A stretch of DNA of 64,000 nucleotides from CBDFLT01 sp965249225. GTDB taxonomy: Bacteria; Chloroflexota; Dehalococcoidia; Lucifugimonadales; G963668185. The notes below the pieces were generated by a model that was not told where the DNA came from, made no database searches, and saw nothing but the letters and a program-made list of their open reading frames with translations. Below, piece by piece: positions 14,247-21,996 of this stretch. Every line of letters begins with the position of its first letter. The first letter of the stretch is position 1. The stretch spans positions 21,303 through 85,302 of the forward strand of contig CBDFLT010000005.1 of the NCBI GenBank assembly GCA_965249225.1, written 5' to 3'. Made by a program: the position numbers and the translations under genes.

Positions 14247-15455
14247 CTAAACTACCGAAAGCATCCGGTCCAGAGCGGTCCTGGCCTGCTCCGCGATCTC
14301 CGTTTCCACCTTTATCTGATTTACGACCACCCCCTCGTTAAGAGCATCGAGCACCCACAGCAGGTACGCGGGGTGTATTCGGTACATCGTGGAGCAGGGG
14401 CATACTACCGCATCGAGGCTGAATACCGTCTTGTCCGGATTCTCCTGCGCGATACGGTTGACCAGGCTTATCTCAGTCCCTACGGCCCAGACGCTCCCAG
14501 GAGGCGATTCGGTGATTACCTTGACTATATACTCTGTCGAGCCAGACTGGTCCGCCTCCTGGACCACTTCCATGAAGCACTCAGGATGCACAACGACCTG
14601 GACATCGGGGTACCGCTCCCTGGCCTGCCGAATCTGGTCAACGGTAAAGCGCGTGTGGACGGAGCAGTGTCCCTGCCAGAGGACAATCTTCGCCCTGCGC
14701 AAATCCTCTACCGTGTGGCCCCCAAGGGGCTTGAACGGGTTCCAAACGACCATGTCCTCCAGCGGGATGCCCAGCTTCACTCCCGTGTTTCTGCCCAGGT
14801 GCTGGTCAGGAAGGAACAGCACCCGCTCCCCTCGGGAGAAGGCCCACTTAAAGGTTGCCGGGGCATTCGACGACGTGCATACGATCCCGCCGTTACGGCC
14901 ACACAGGGCTTTGATAGACGCAGTTGAGTTCATGTAGGTAATGGGCACAATGCCGCCGTAATCGCCGAGCACATCCGTCAGGTCGTCCCAGCAATCCAGG
15001 ACATCGTCGATATGGGCCATGTCCGCCATGGAGCAGCCGGCCGTCATGTTGGGCAGGACGACCTTTTGATCGGGCCCACTGAGGATGTCGGCGGTCTCAG
15101 CCATAAAGTGAACGCCGCAGAATACTATGTACTCCACGCTCTCGTGAGCGGCGGCGTACCGGGCAAGCTTGAAGGAGTCGCCGCGAAAGTCGGCGTACTT
15201 GATGACCTCGTCCCGCTGGTAGTGGTGCCCAAGAACAACCAGCCGTTCACCGAGAGCGGCCTTCGCCTCAGAAATGCGGTCGCTCAGCTCCTGTGGCGAG
15301 ACCTTCAGATAAGAGGTCGGTATCTTTTGCCACCGGATTTCAGCCTTTAGCTCCTCCTCCAGTGTTTTTGACGCCAGGTCATCGTCGGATCTGCAGAAGG
15401 CCGATTGCTCGATTTCGGTAATGGGTACCGTAGGTTCTCGTAGCCGTGTGACCAT
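14247..15455 (-). CDS. nadA: Quinolinate synthase
   Basis: 4Fe-4S enzyme that condenses iminoaspartate with dihydroxyacetone phosphate to quinolinate. At 402 residues it is of the longer NadA type. Expected motifs are present: LGHHYQRDEV (about residues 76-85), FCGVHFMAETADIL with the first cluster Cys, the second Cys in GGIVCTSSNA, and the third in VVCPCSTMYR. The ATG at 15455 is preceded by AGGAGCT, which overlaps the end of miaB, so the two are cotranscribed. The gene is followed by a strong terminator, separating it from nadC. Confidence 0.97.
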   Translation of the reverse strand: MVTRLREPTVPITEIEQSAFCRSDDDLASKTLEEELKAEIRWQKIPTSYLKVSPQELSDRISEAKAALGERLVVLGHHYQRDEVIKYADFRGDSFKLARYAAAHESVEYIVFCGVHFMAETADILSGPDQKVVLPNMTAGCSMADMAHIDDVLDCWDDLTDVLGDYGGIVPITYMNSTASIKALCGRNGGIVCTSSNAPATFKWAFSRGERVLFLPDQHLGRNTGVKLGIPLEDMVVWNPFKPLGGHTVEDLRRAKIVLWQGHCSVHTRFTVDQIRQARERYPDVQVVVHPECFMEVVQEADQSGSTEYIVKVITESPPGSVWAVGTEISLVNRIAQENPDKTVFSLDAVVCPCSTMYRIHPAYLLWVLDALNEGVVVNQIKVETEIAEQARTALDRMLSVV

Positions 15456-15461
15456 GAGATG

Positions 15462-16760
15462 TTAGCTCCTTTGAGCCGCCATTGCTGTTTCCACCCGTGT
15501 CCCCTGTAGGGACCATGGGCTAGTCTTCTCGATCTTGACCTCTACCAGCTTTCCCGCCACGTCACGGTCGTCCTCAAAATGGACCAGCTTGTCGTTCCGG
15601 TCTCGGCCGTACGCTTTACCGCGCCGGTGGCCTTCCACCAATACCTCCACCGTTTTGCCTTCGATCCGGGCGTTTATATCCGTGAGGATGGCCTCCTGCA
15701 ACTCCTCGATGATATTCAGGCGGGCCTTCTTTTCCTCGTGAGGGACATCGTCTTCCATCTTGCGGGCCGCGATCGTGCCATCCCGTGGAGAATAGGCTGC
15801 GGCATGGACCTTATCGAAACGGACGTCCCTGACCATCTCAACCGTCTCTTGGAACTGCTCCTCGGTCTCACCAGAGAAGCCCACGATCAGGTCGGTGCTC
15901 AGAGACACGTTGGGGACCCGGCTCCGCACCTTCTCTACCAGACGGCGATAGTCAGCATTCGCGTACCCGCGCCGCATGTTTTTGAGCACCTCGTCGTCGC
16001 CCGCCTGAAATGGCAGATTGAAATGCTCGCAGACCTTGTCCAACTCCACGACTGCGTCGATTATGCGGTCGCTCATGTCATTGGGATGAGAGGTGAGGAA
16101 CCGGACGCGGTCGATTTCCTCCACCTGGTTGACGGCAGCCAGAAGGTCGGCCAGGTCCACTTCATCGGGCAGATCATGTCCGTATGAGTCTACGTTTTGA
16201 CCCAGCAGTGTGACCTCCTTCACCCCCCGCTGGCTCAGCAGTTCGGTCTCCCTGACGATGTCCGGTATGGTGCGGCTTACCTCGCGCCCGCGCCGATAAG
16301 GAATAATGCAGAACGAGCAAAACTTGTCGCACCCGTGGATGATGGGTATATACGTCGAAACGGTGGGCTTGGCCACCAGCGGGCCCACACAGCCCTCGGG
16401 ATCGATCCCCATTCGCTGGCCCAGTAGGTCGATCAGCGGATCGTACTGCTGAGGCTGCATGAAGACGTCCACATAGGGGAACCGCTGTTCCAGCGCCGCG
16501 GCTTTGGCCCCCACCATACATCCCATCAGCGCGATGATCCTCTGGGGGTCTCTGTTCTTTAAAGGCTTGAGACTGGTAAGCATACCGACGACCTTGTCTT
16601 CGGCGCTCTGTCTCACCACGCAGCTGTTCAGGACGATAACGTCGGCGTCTTTAGGCGAATCGGACGAGACCAGGCCCATCTGTCCCAGCGCGCTTTCTAG
16701 GCGCTCGGAATCGGCCTTGTTCATCTGGCAGCCGATGGTCCAGGTGTAGTAGCTGTTCAT
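15462..16760 (-). CDS. miaB: tRNA-2-methylthio-N6-dimethylallyladenosine synthase (methylthiotransferase)
   Basis: Radical SAM enzyme that adds the 2-methylthio group to i6A37 of tRNAs. From N- to C-terminus: the UPF0004 domain (YTWTIGCQMNKADSERL, with cluster Cys residues in GCQMN, NSCVVR and GCM), the radical SAM motif CDKFCSFCIIPYRRG, and a TRAM domain near the end (EGKTVEVLVEG). I start it at ATG 16760 (MNSYYTWTIGC), because the longer frame would run into the tRNA-Ser gene. Length is about 432 residues, normal for MiaB. It is followed by nadA with only six bases between stop and start. Confidence 0.95.
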   Translation of the reverse strand: MNSYYTWTIGCQMNKADSERLESALGQMGLVSSDSPKDADVIVLNSCVVRQSAEDKVVGMLTSLKPLKNRDPQRIIALMGCMVGAKAAALEQRFPYVDVFMQPQQYDPLIDLLGQRMGIDPEGCVGPLVAKPTVSTYIPIIHGCDKFCSFCIIPYRRGREVSRTIPDIVRETELLSQRGVKEVTLLGQNVDSYGHDLPDEVDLADLLAAVNQVEEIDRVRFLTSHPNDMSDRIIDAVVELDKVCEHFNLPFQAGDDEVLKNMRRGYANADYRRLVEKVRSRVPNVSLSTDLIVGFSGETEEQFQETVEMVRDVRFDKVHAAAYSPRDGTIAARKMEDDVPHEEKKARLNIIEELQEAILTDINARIEGKTVEVLVEGHRRGKAYGRDRNDKLVHFEDDRDVAGKLVEVKIEKTSPWSLQGTRVETAMAAQRS

Positions 16761-16793
16761 GTGCGAGTACAGACCTCGAGAACTCGACGACAA

Positions 16794-16885
16794 TGGCGGA
16801 GGGAATGGGATTCGAACCCATGAGAGGGCTTTCACCCTCTAACCGCTTAGCAGGCGGCCGCACTAGACCACTATGCGATCCCTCC
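16794..16885 (-). tRNA. tRNA-Ser (GCT)
   Basis: Acceptor stem GGAGGGA / TCCCTCC, discriminator G and encoded CCA. The anticodon loop CTGCTAA gives anticodon GCT, reading AGC/AGT. There is a long variable arm (GAGGGTG / CCCTC), as expected for serine tRNA, and a T-arm with GGTTCGAATCC. It lies 33 bp before miaB on the same strand. Confidence 0.97.
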
Positions 16886-16929
16886 CTGGATTTTCAATAT
16901 AGCAGAGAGACTACTACACCGCAACGGTA

Positions 16930-17066
16930 TATATTGTGAAATTCGGCACTATATGAAATTGCACCTACTGAATTCGGTATGAATATCCCTCATAACTCAT
17001 GTAATCGCCACCCAAGTTTTTAGCGAAGAACGATGCCACCGCATTTGGTAAAAGTTTCACAATATA
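16930..17066. repeat. AT-rich element bounded by 12-bp inverted repeats
   Basis: TATATTGTGAAA (16930-16941) and its exact complement (17055-17066) bound a 137-bp stretch that is much more AT-rich than its surroundings. Inside are further related pieces such as TATGAAATT and TGAATTCGG. It may be a small non-autonomous transposable element or a regulatory palindrome. No target-site duplication was recognised. Confidence 0.5.
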
Positions 17067-17100
17067 ACGTCATTTTGGCCCTATATTGTTAGTCCGGACC

Positions 17101-18027
17101 TTATCGATAGTGGCGTTGGAGCTCCGATGTGTAGCGCGTCCCAACGGTCTCGGCGTTATCGGAGAGCCAGTCGCTGAGCCGGGTTGGGCCTGTCGGCGGA
17201 GCGTCGGACGTCAGCAGGCTTTGCATCAGTCCCTCCACCTCGCCGCGGGTCAGCACCACGTCTCCCACGGCCAGGCCCACCAGCCTAGTCAGAAGCAGAG
17301 CAAGGCTCGGAGGGACGTGGATGAGCCTGGCGCGGGAGCCGGTCTTCTCCAGGAGCAGGTGGAGCAGGGTGTTGAAGGTGAAGGTCTCGGGGCCCACGGC
17401 GTCTACTACCAGATCGTCGGGCCCACTGGCGGCGTCAACCGCGATGGACGCTACATCTCCCACGAACACCGGTTGGAGCCTGTACTCGCCTGAGCCGAGC
17501 ACGGTGAAGACCGGGAAGCGCCGGAGAAACCAGGTGATATTATTGATCAGCACGTCGCCTCCGCCAAATAGTACGGAAGGACGCACGATGGCGTAGGACA
17601 GGCGTGAGCGCCTGATGGCGTCCTCGACTTGCCCCTTGCCTCGGAAGTAGGCTACTGGAGACTGCGAATCCGCGTTGGTGATGCTGATGTGGACCAGCCG
17701 TCCGACCCCCGCGCGCTTGGCCGCCTGAATCAGGACGGTTGAGTTGGCCACGGCCGAGTCAAAGGTGGTGCTGCCTCTGGAGAACCGCACCCAGTAGGTA
17801 TTGTACAGCGTCGACGCCCCCTCCAGGTTTCGCGCCAGCCCGTCGGGATCGGAAAAGTCCAGAGGGGCCACCTCCACGCTTTGCCCCAGCTGATTGGGAC
17901 GGCCCGGGTGGCCCGTCAATGTCCTGACGCTCACCCCCATATCCGAGAGCCTGCGGGCGATGTGCGAGCCTGTGAAACCGAAGGCACCCGTCACCACGCT
18001 GAATCCCGTTTTCGTCATTGACGGCAT
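17101..18027 (-). CDS. NmrA/NDUFA9-like NAD(P)-binding atypical short-chain reductase
   Basis: A 308-residue extended or atypical SDR protein. The N-terminal nucleotide-binding motif is VTGAFGFTGSHIARRL (about residues 12-27), close to GxxGxxG. VHISITNADS and YFRGKGQVEDAIRRS follow, giving the Y-x-x-x-K-like pattern of NDUFA9-type proteins, and YAIVRPSVLFG is also typical. The C-terminal third has a hydrophobic segment (LALLLTRLVGLAVGD). Such proteins act in quinone or lipid metabolism, or sense NAD(P); the substrate here is unknown. A DUF4166 gene lies just upstream on the same strand, and DUF4166 domains are often found fused to or beside SDR proteins, which suggests a shared task. Confidence 0.85.
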   Translation of the reverse strand: MPSMTKTGFSVVTGAFGFTGSHIARRLSDMGVSVRTLTGHPGRPNQLGQSVEVAPLDFSDPDGLARNLEGASTLYNTYWVRFSRGSTTFDSAVANSTVLIQAAKRAGVGRLVHISITNADSQSPVAYFRGKGQVEDAIRRSRLSYAIVRPSVLFGGGDVLINNITWFLRRFPVFTVLGSGEYRLQPVFVGDVASIAVDAASGPDDLVVDAVGPETFTFNTLLHLLLEKTGSRARLIHVPPSLALLLTRLVGLAVGDVVLTRGEVEGLMQSLLTSDAPPTGPTRLSDWLSDNAETVGTRYTSELQRHYR

Positions 18028-18195
18028 GGCCTATGGCTAAGGGTCAGGCCGGCTCTGGTCCTGCGCCCGTGCCTTTGTGCGGCCAAGTGCCCCGGCAGGC
18101 CCGCTTGATTCCCCCTCAATGTCCCTCGGTCCAGTTGGTGACGCCCCCTACCGCTATTGCCATAGAAAACCCAAGCCATCCGGACCAGGGGGTTA

Positions 18196-18810
18196 TCACG
18201 GCGATTCAAATCGACACCTGCCGGTGTAGCCGACCGTCCGTCCGAAGATCGGGTGGGTCATCTCGAACTCGACCCTGAAGCTGTCCTCGGTCTCTCCAAT
18301 TTCCTTCGTGCGGCCACCTCCAAAAGGGTTGAGCCACACCGGGAACCTCACGATCAGTCCGAGAATCGGCATTCTCACCGCGTATCTCCGTATGTCGTAG
18401 ACCAAATTTCCTTCGCCGTCAACGCTCAAGTCCGCCTCTACGCCCACGCCGTACCTGGTGAACTCGATGATCCTATGGTCTCCTGAGCAAACCGTGTAAG
18501 ACGTGAAGATAACGACTTCAGGGAAGCTGGCGTTTTTGAAAAACGTCCTGACCCAATGCATCGCGCCCGAATCATCGACCCGATTGTGCAGGCTCATCTG
18601 GACATCTCTGCCGCTGTGCGGGACCGGGGCGTGTAAGAGCCTGTATGTGACCTGTGCCAGGGGTTTGATGGTGTTCTTGACATGGATCACGTCCATGGTG
18701 CAGCTAATATCGATCGTTGGCTCGGTGTAGTGCTTGCGCACCGCCGCATGGAGGTTGTGAAAATCTTCCCCCAAAGCCTGCGCGATAGGGGAATTATTGC
18801 TTTCGCCCAC
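18196..18810 (-). CDS. DUF4166 domain-containing protein
   Basis: A 204-residue protein that looks like DUF4166. It has an N-terminal LGEDFHNLHAAVRKHY segment, a beta-rich middle, and the closing EMTHPIFGRTVGYTGRCRF, which resembles the HPLFG-L-GY-G ending of that family. There is no signal peptide or clear membrane helix. Function is unknown; in other genomes DUF4166 is often attached to saccharopine-dehydrogenase-like or SDR domains, consistent with the reductase gene just downstream. The start is GTG at 18810. Between this gene and the reductase about 170 bp hold only a 27-codon frame overlapping the stop as GTGA, which I did not call. Confidence 0.65.
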   Translation of the reverse strand: MGESNNSPIAQALGEDFHNLHAAVRKHYTEPTIDISCTMDVIHVKNTIKPLAQVTYRLLHAPVPHSGRDVQMSLHNRVDDSGAMHWVRTFFKNASFPEVVIFTSYTVCSGDHRIIEFTRYGVGVEADLSVDGEGNLVYDIRRYAVRMPILGLIVRFPVWLNPFGGGRTKEIGETEDSFRVEFEMTHPIFGRTVGYTGRCRFESP

Positions 18811-18968
18811 GAGATGACTCCAAGCGAATACGGACTCAGGATACCAAGACGGTCTTCATGGGCGCGTTATGACGCATCTACCCTGAGAATTCGCCCGCGT
18901 TCAGCAGAAGGCCTTCATAAATCCGCAGGTACGTCGATCAAGAAACAAGCCCAAGCGGGAAATGCAGA

Positions 18969-19424
18969 CTAGGGCCGCCTGGACGAGGCTTCAGAGGCTC
19001 CCGGCTTGCCCGTGAACTCCGGACTTTCCACCCAGACCTCACCACCCTCAAAGACCTCTTTCTTCCAAATGGGCACCGCCTGCTTGATGCGGTCAACGGT
19101 GTACTGGCAGGCGGCGAAAGCCTCCTGACGATGTGGGGAGCCCACCGCGACCACCAGGCTGATGTCGCCGATCTCCAGCCTGCCCAGGCGGTGGGCGATG
19201 GCTATGTCTCCGACCGACCATTGACGACGTATCTCATCCATGATCTCAGCCAGCTTTTTCTCCGCCATGGGCCGGTACGCCTCATACTCGAGATAGAGCA
19301 CCTTGCGGTCGCCGGTGGAGTCCCGAGTCGTGCCCAGGAAGGTGACCACGGCGCCGTTGGAGTCCCTCCGAACCTTGGCGGTGATGCCTTCAGGGTCCAG
19401 GGACTTTTCGGTAAACTCGATCAT
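18969..19424 (-). CDS. moaE: Molybdopterin synthase catalytic subunit
   Basis: Uses the MoaD thiocarboxylate to insert the dithiolene sulphurs into precursor Z (cPMP). The 151-residue protein shows the family motifs GAVVTFLGTTRD (near residue 25), LEYEAYRPMAEKKL, IAIAHRLGRLEIGD and AVGSPHRQEAFAAC, with KAVP-like KQAVPIWKKE carrying the catalytic Lys pair. The N-terminus MIEFTEKSLDPE is canonical. Its ATG at 19424 lies inside the 3' end of moaD (35-bp overlap), so the two subunits are tightly coupled. The tail after EFTGKPG is variable in the family. Confidence 0.96.
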   Translation of the reverse strand: MIEFTEKSLDPEGITAKVRRDSNGAVVTFLGTTRDSTGDRKVLYLEYEAYRPMAEKKLAEIMDEIRRQWSVGDIAIAHRLGRLEIGDISLVVAVGSPHRQEAFAACQYTVDRIKQAVPIWKKEVFEGGEVWVESPEFTGKPGASEASSRRP

Positions 19425-19686
19425 CCGCTCCTCCGCTTACGGGGGGGATAAGCGCTACCTCATCACCATCGGCAAGAGAATAGTCGTGGCGTTGAAATTC
19501 GTGGTTGACGGCCACGGCCAGACGTGCCGTGTCCTGAACCAGCCCAGGATGGCGCCGCAGCATTTCATCGGCCAGGTCTCCGACGGTCGCGCCCGTCGCC
19601 AGATCAAGCTCAACCCTACCCTTCCCCACCTTCTCTTTGTAGCTGGCAAACAGCAGGACAGTGACCTTCAGAGCGCGCTCTCCCAC
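19390..19686 (-). CDS. moaD: Molybdopterin synthase sulphur carrier subunit with residues after the diglycine
   Basis: Ubiquitin-fold sulphur carrier. The recognisable MoaD region runs from VTVLLFASYKEKVG to DEVALIPPVSGG. In normal MoaD the diglycine is the C-terminus, because its carboxylate is activated and thiolated. Here the frame continues for 12 more residues (ADDRVYRKVPGP), overlapping moaE by 35 bp. Either the tail is cleaved, the stop was lost through an indel, or a sequencing error is present. The start is unclear: GTG 19686 is used here, and CTG 19671 lies behind a good GGGAGAG site. An extended -10 (TGCTATAAT) on the minus strand at 19706-19711 would place the transcript start just upstream. 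Confidence 0.82.
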   Translation of the reverse strand: MGERALKVTVLLFASYKEKVGKGRVELDLATGATVGDLADEMLRRHPGLVQDTARLAVAVNHEFQRHDYSLADGDEVALIPPVSGGADDRVYRKVPGP

Positions 19687-19787
19687 AGGGCCTGTAGTGA
19701 GCACAATTATAGCATGGGGAGGGCGCCCCAAGAGCCTGGAGTGGAGGACGTTGCCACCAAACCTCATAATGGGCCTTGACGCTCGGC

Positions 19788-20599
19788 CTAGCTCCGGCTC
19801 TTCCTCTCCAGGAAGTCTTTGAAGCCGTCCTCGACCGGCGCAGGCTTGAGCTTGCCTTCCTGGGCGTCGAGCTCGTTCTGATATCTCTGGCCCAGGGACT
19901 CACCGACACCTCGCAGCATCAGCTCCTTGGCGCCTTGGACCATGCCGGCGTCGTTGGCCGCGATCTGCCTGGCGATCTCGACGGCCTTGGCCATGAGCTC
20001 ATCGGAGCTTACCAGGTGGTTGAGCAGGCCGATGTGGTAAGCCTCTTTGGCCTCGACGACCCGGGCCGTGAAAAGCAGCTCTTTAGCGATGGACCAACCC
20101 ACCTGAGTCGGGAGGGTCCATGTGGAGTTGACCTTTCCCAGCGAGGCGGCGAGAAACTTGAAGCTGGTCCTCTCGCATCCTACTCGGATGTCGAAGCTGG
20201 ACGCCAACACAGCGCCTCCGCCGTAGGCCAGGCCGTTTATTGCCCCAATCGTCGGCTTGATACAGGCCGCTATGTGCCACGGCTGCCACTTCCGCTCCGC
20301 CTCCGGTGCGCTGGGCCGTCGTCCTTGGCCACGTCAGCCATATCGTTGACATCAGCTCCGGCGGAGAAGGCGCGGTCGCCCGTTCCCGTGAAGATGATCG
20401 CCCCGATCTCAGAGTCAGACTCAAACTCCCCGATGGCCGTGTCCATTTCACGCACCAGTTCCAAGTTCATGGCGTTAAGCACTTCGGGCCTGTTCAGGGT
20501 GATGGTTCCGACCCCGCCGTCGCGCTCCACGATTATGCTCTCGTAGCCCAAGATAGTGCTCCTAACGAGATCGGCGTCAATTATAGGAGCCGCTTGCAA
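19788..20599 (-). pseudogene. Enoyl-CoA hydratase/isomerase, interrupted by one frameshift
   Basis: Crotonase-family protein, normally an acyl-CoA hydratase or isomerase. The first part (SIIVERDGGVGTITLNRPEVLNAMN, then FTGTGDRAFSAGADVNDM) and the second (GLAYGGGAVLASSFDIRVG onwards) are in different frames. The break lies at the GGG run 20313-20315 (plus strand); adding one base there restores EAERKWQPWHIAACIKPT and the rest of the protein. Total length 812 bp is one short of 271 codons. All other parts look intact, so this may be a real early pseudogene or a sequencing error. The oxyanion-hole segments FSAGAD and GGGAVLA are present after repair. Confidence 0.85.
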
Positions 20600-20665
20600 A
20601 GAGGGTCAAGGAAACAGGCTGCCCTAGAGCGATGCCAGCACACCGGGCGAGGGAGGAGTAGGCAC

Positions 20666-21803
20666 TTAGCTCCTGAACGCGGGGATCACATGCTTCCCGA
20701 ATAGCTCGATGGACCGCATGGTCTTCTCGTGGGGGATCTGGTCGTTCTGCATCGCAATGATTATCTGGTCGGCGCCCGCCTCCTGGTGACGTTTGACCCC
20801 TTCGATACAGCTTTCAGGGTCCCCGGCCACGATGATGCCCCGCTCGCAGAGGGTCTGGGCGCCCATTTCCTCAAAGACATCCAGATCGACCTCTCTCGGT
20901 CCTTCTTCAAGGGCCGAGTCCTTGCCAAGCATGGTCCTGAAGGCCATTTCAAGATGGTCTGGCGCGCCACCCCAGGCGTTCAACAGCTTTTTATGTAGAT
21001 CGACCTGGCCTCTTGTGTAGGGACGGTCCGGGCCGAAAAAAGGCCTTGACTGCCTGAGTGCCCAGCTCCTGGGCCTCCTCGTTACTATCTCCACAGTGCC
21101 CTACGGTGTAGTTTGCCCACTGATCGTTGATGAAAGCGCCCACCGGCTTGGCCTTCTTGACATCGGTCTTGTACTCTCGAATTTGCTCGGCCAGGGTAAT
21201 AGGCGCGTACGAGGAGAAGGCCAGGACCCCTAAGCCTTTCTGAGCGGCTATCTTATATGTCGTAGATTGCAAACAGGCCACCCAGATAGGAGGATGGGGC
21301 TTCTGGAAAGGCTTGGGGTGAATACGTCGAGGCGGGACATTCCAAAACCGGCCCTTCCATGAGAACTCGTCCCTGAGCCACATTTGAGGTATCATTTCGA
21401 TGGCCTCCTCCCACATGGCCCGGGAGTCCCTGGGATCTACACCGAATCCCTCGTGCTCATAGGCAGCGCTACGACCGGTGCCGAACTCCACCCGACCACC
21501 GGAAAGCTGGTCCACCATGGCCACCCTTTCAGCCGCCCTAATGGGATGGGTATGGGGAAGAACCACTATGCCAAACCCCAGTCGAATTCGCTTGGTCAGC
21601 CGGCTCAGCGCACCGTAGACCACCTCTGGACAAGAGGACGCGGAAAAGGTCGTCATGAAGTGGTGCTCCACGAACCACAGGTAGTCGAAGCCCACCTCGT
21701 CGGCGAGGACACACTGCTCCAGCGTCTCCTCCACCAGGCTCTTCTCGTCCACCACTCCATCGGGCGAAGGACGCTGCATCTCATAGAGCAGCCCGAACTT
21801 CAT
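20666..21803 (-). pseudogene. LLM-class flavin/F420-dependent oxidoreductase, interrupted by one frameshift
   Basis: Luciferase-like monooxygenase family protein using FMN or F420. It starts MKFGLLYEMQ behind GGAGGAGG, and has the barrel motifs LWFVEHHF, LGFGIVVLPHTHPIRAAERVAMVDQLSGGRVEFGTG, then WVACLQSTTYKIAAQKGLG. The frame breaks at a run of six A (plus strand 21036-21041); removing one restores KAFFGPDRPYTRG and joins the C-terminal part ending GKHVIPAF. Total length 1138 bp is one base more than 379 codons. Members of this family are abundant in SAR202-type genomes and are thought to attack recalcitrant organic matter. The substrate is unknown. Decay or sequencing error cannot be separated here. 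Confidence 0.88.
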
Positions 21804-21996
21804 GAGGAACCTCCTCCACGTCCATGCCTAACGGTCCTGGAATCCCTAGAGGGGGATCATCTCCTCCGTGACCTCAAACCGACTTAACCCGCTGTGAAAT
21901 CTTACAGCATGTCAGCCATCATGAGGTAACAACGATTTATTCTATGGCCGGGAGGGCGGATACACCTTACTAACTGTGCGTTCTCAACCGTAACGC

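Noticed and set aside
16761..16835. Upstream extension of miaB
   Set aside because: It runs into the tRNA-Ser gene and adds a non-conserved leader; ATG 16760 starts with the conserved domain.
18015..18209. Small frame between the reductase and the DUF4166 genes
   Set aside because: No motif or supported start, and composition is that of a shadow frame. A 27-codon hydrophobic frame overlapping the DUF4166 stop is also too short to call.
20083..20451. Separate gene inside the enoyl-CoA hydratase region
   Set aside because: It is a wrong-frame reading across the frameshift; the conserved crotonase sequence lies in the other two frames.
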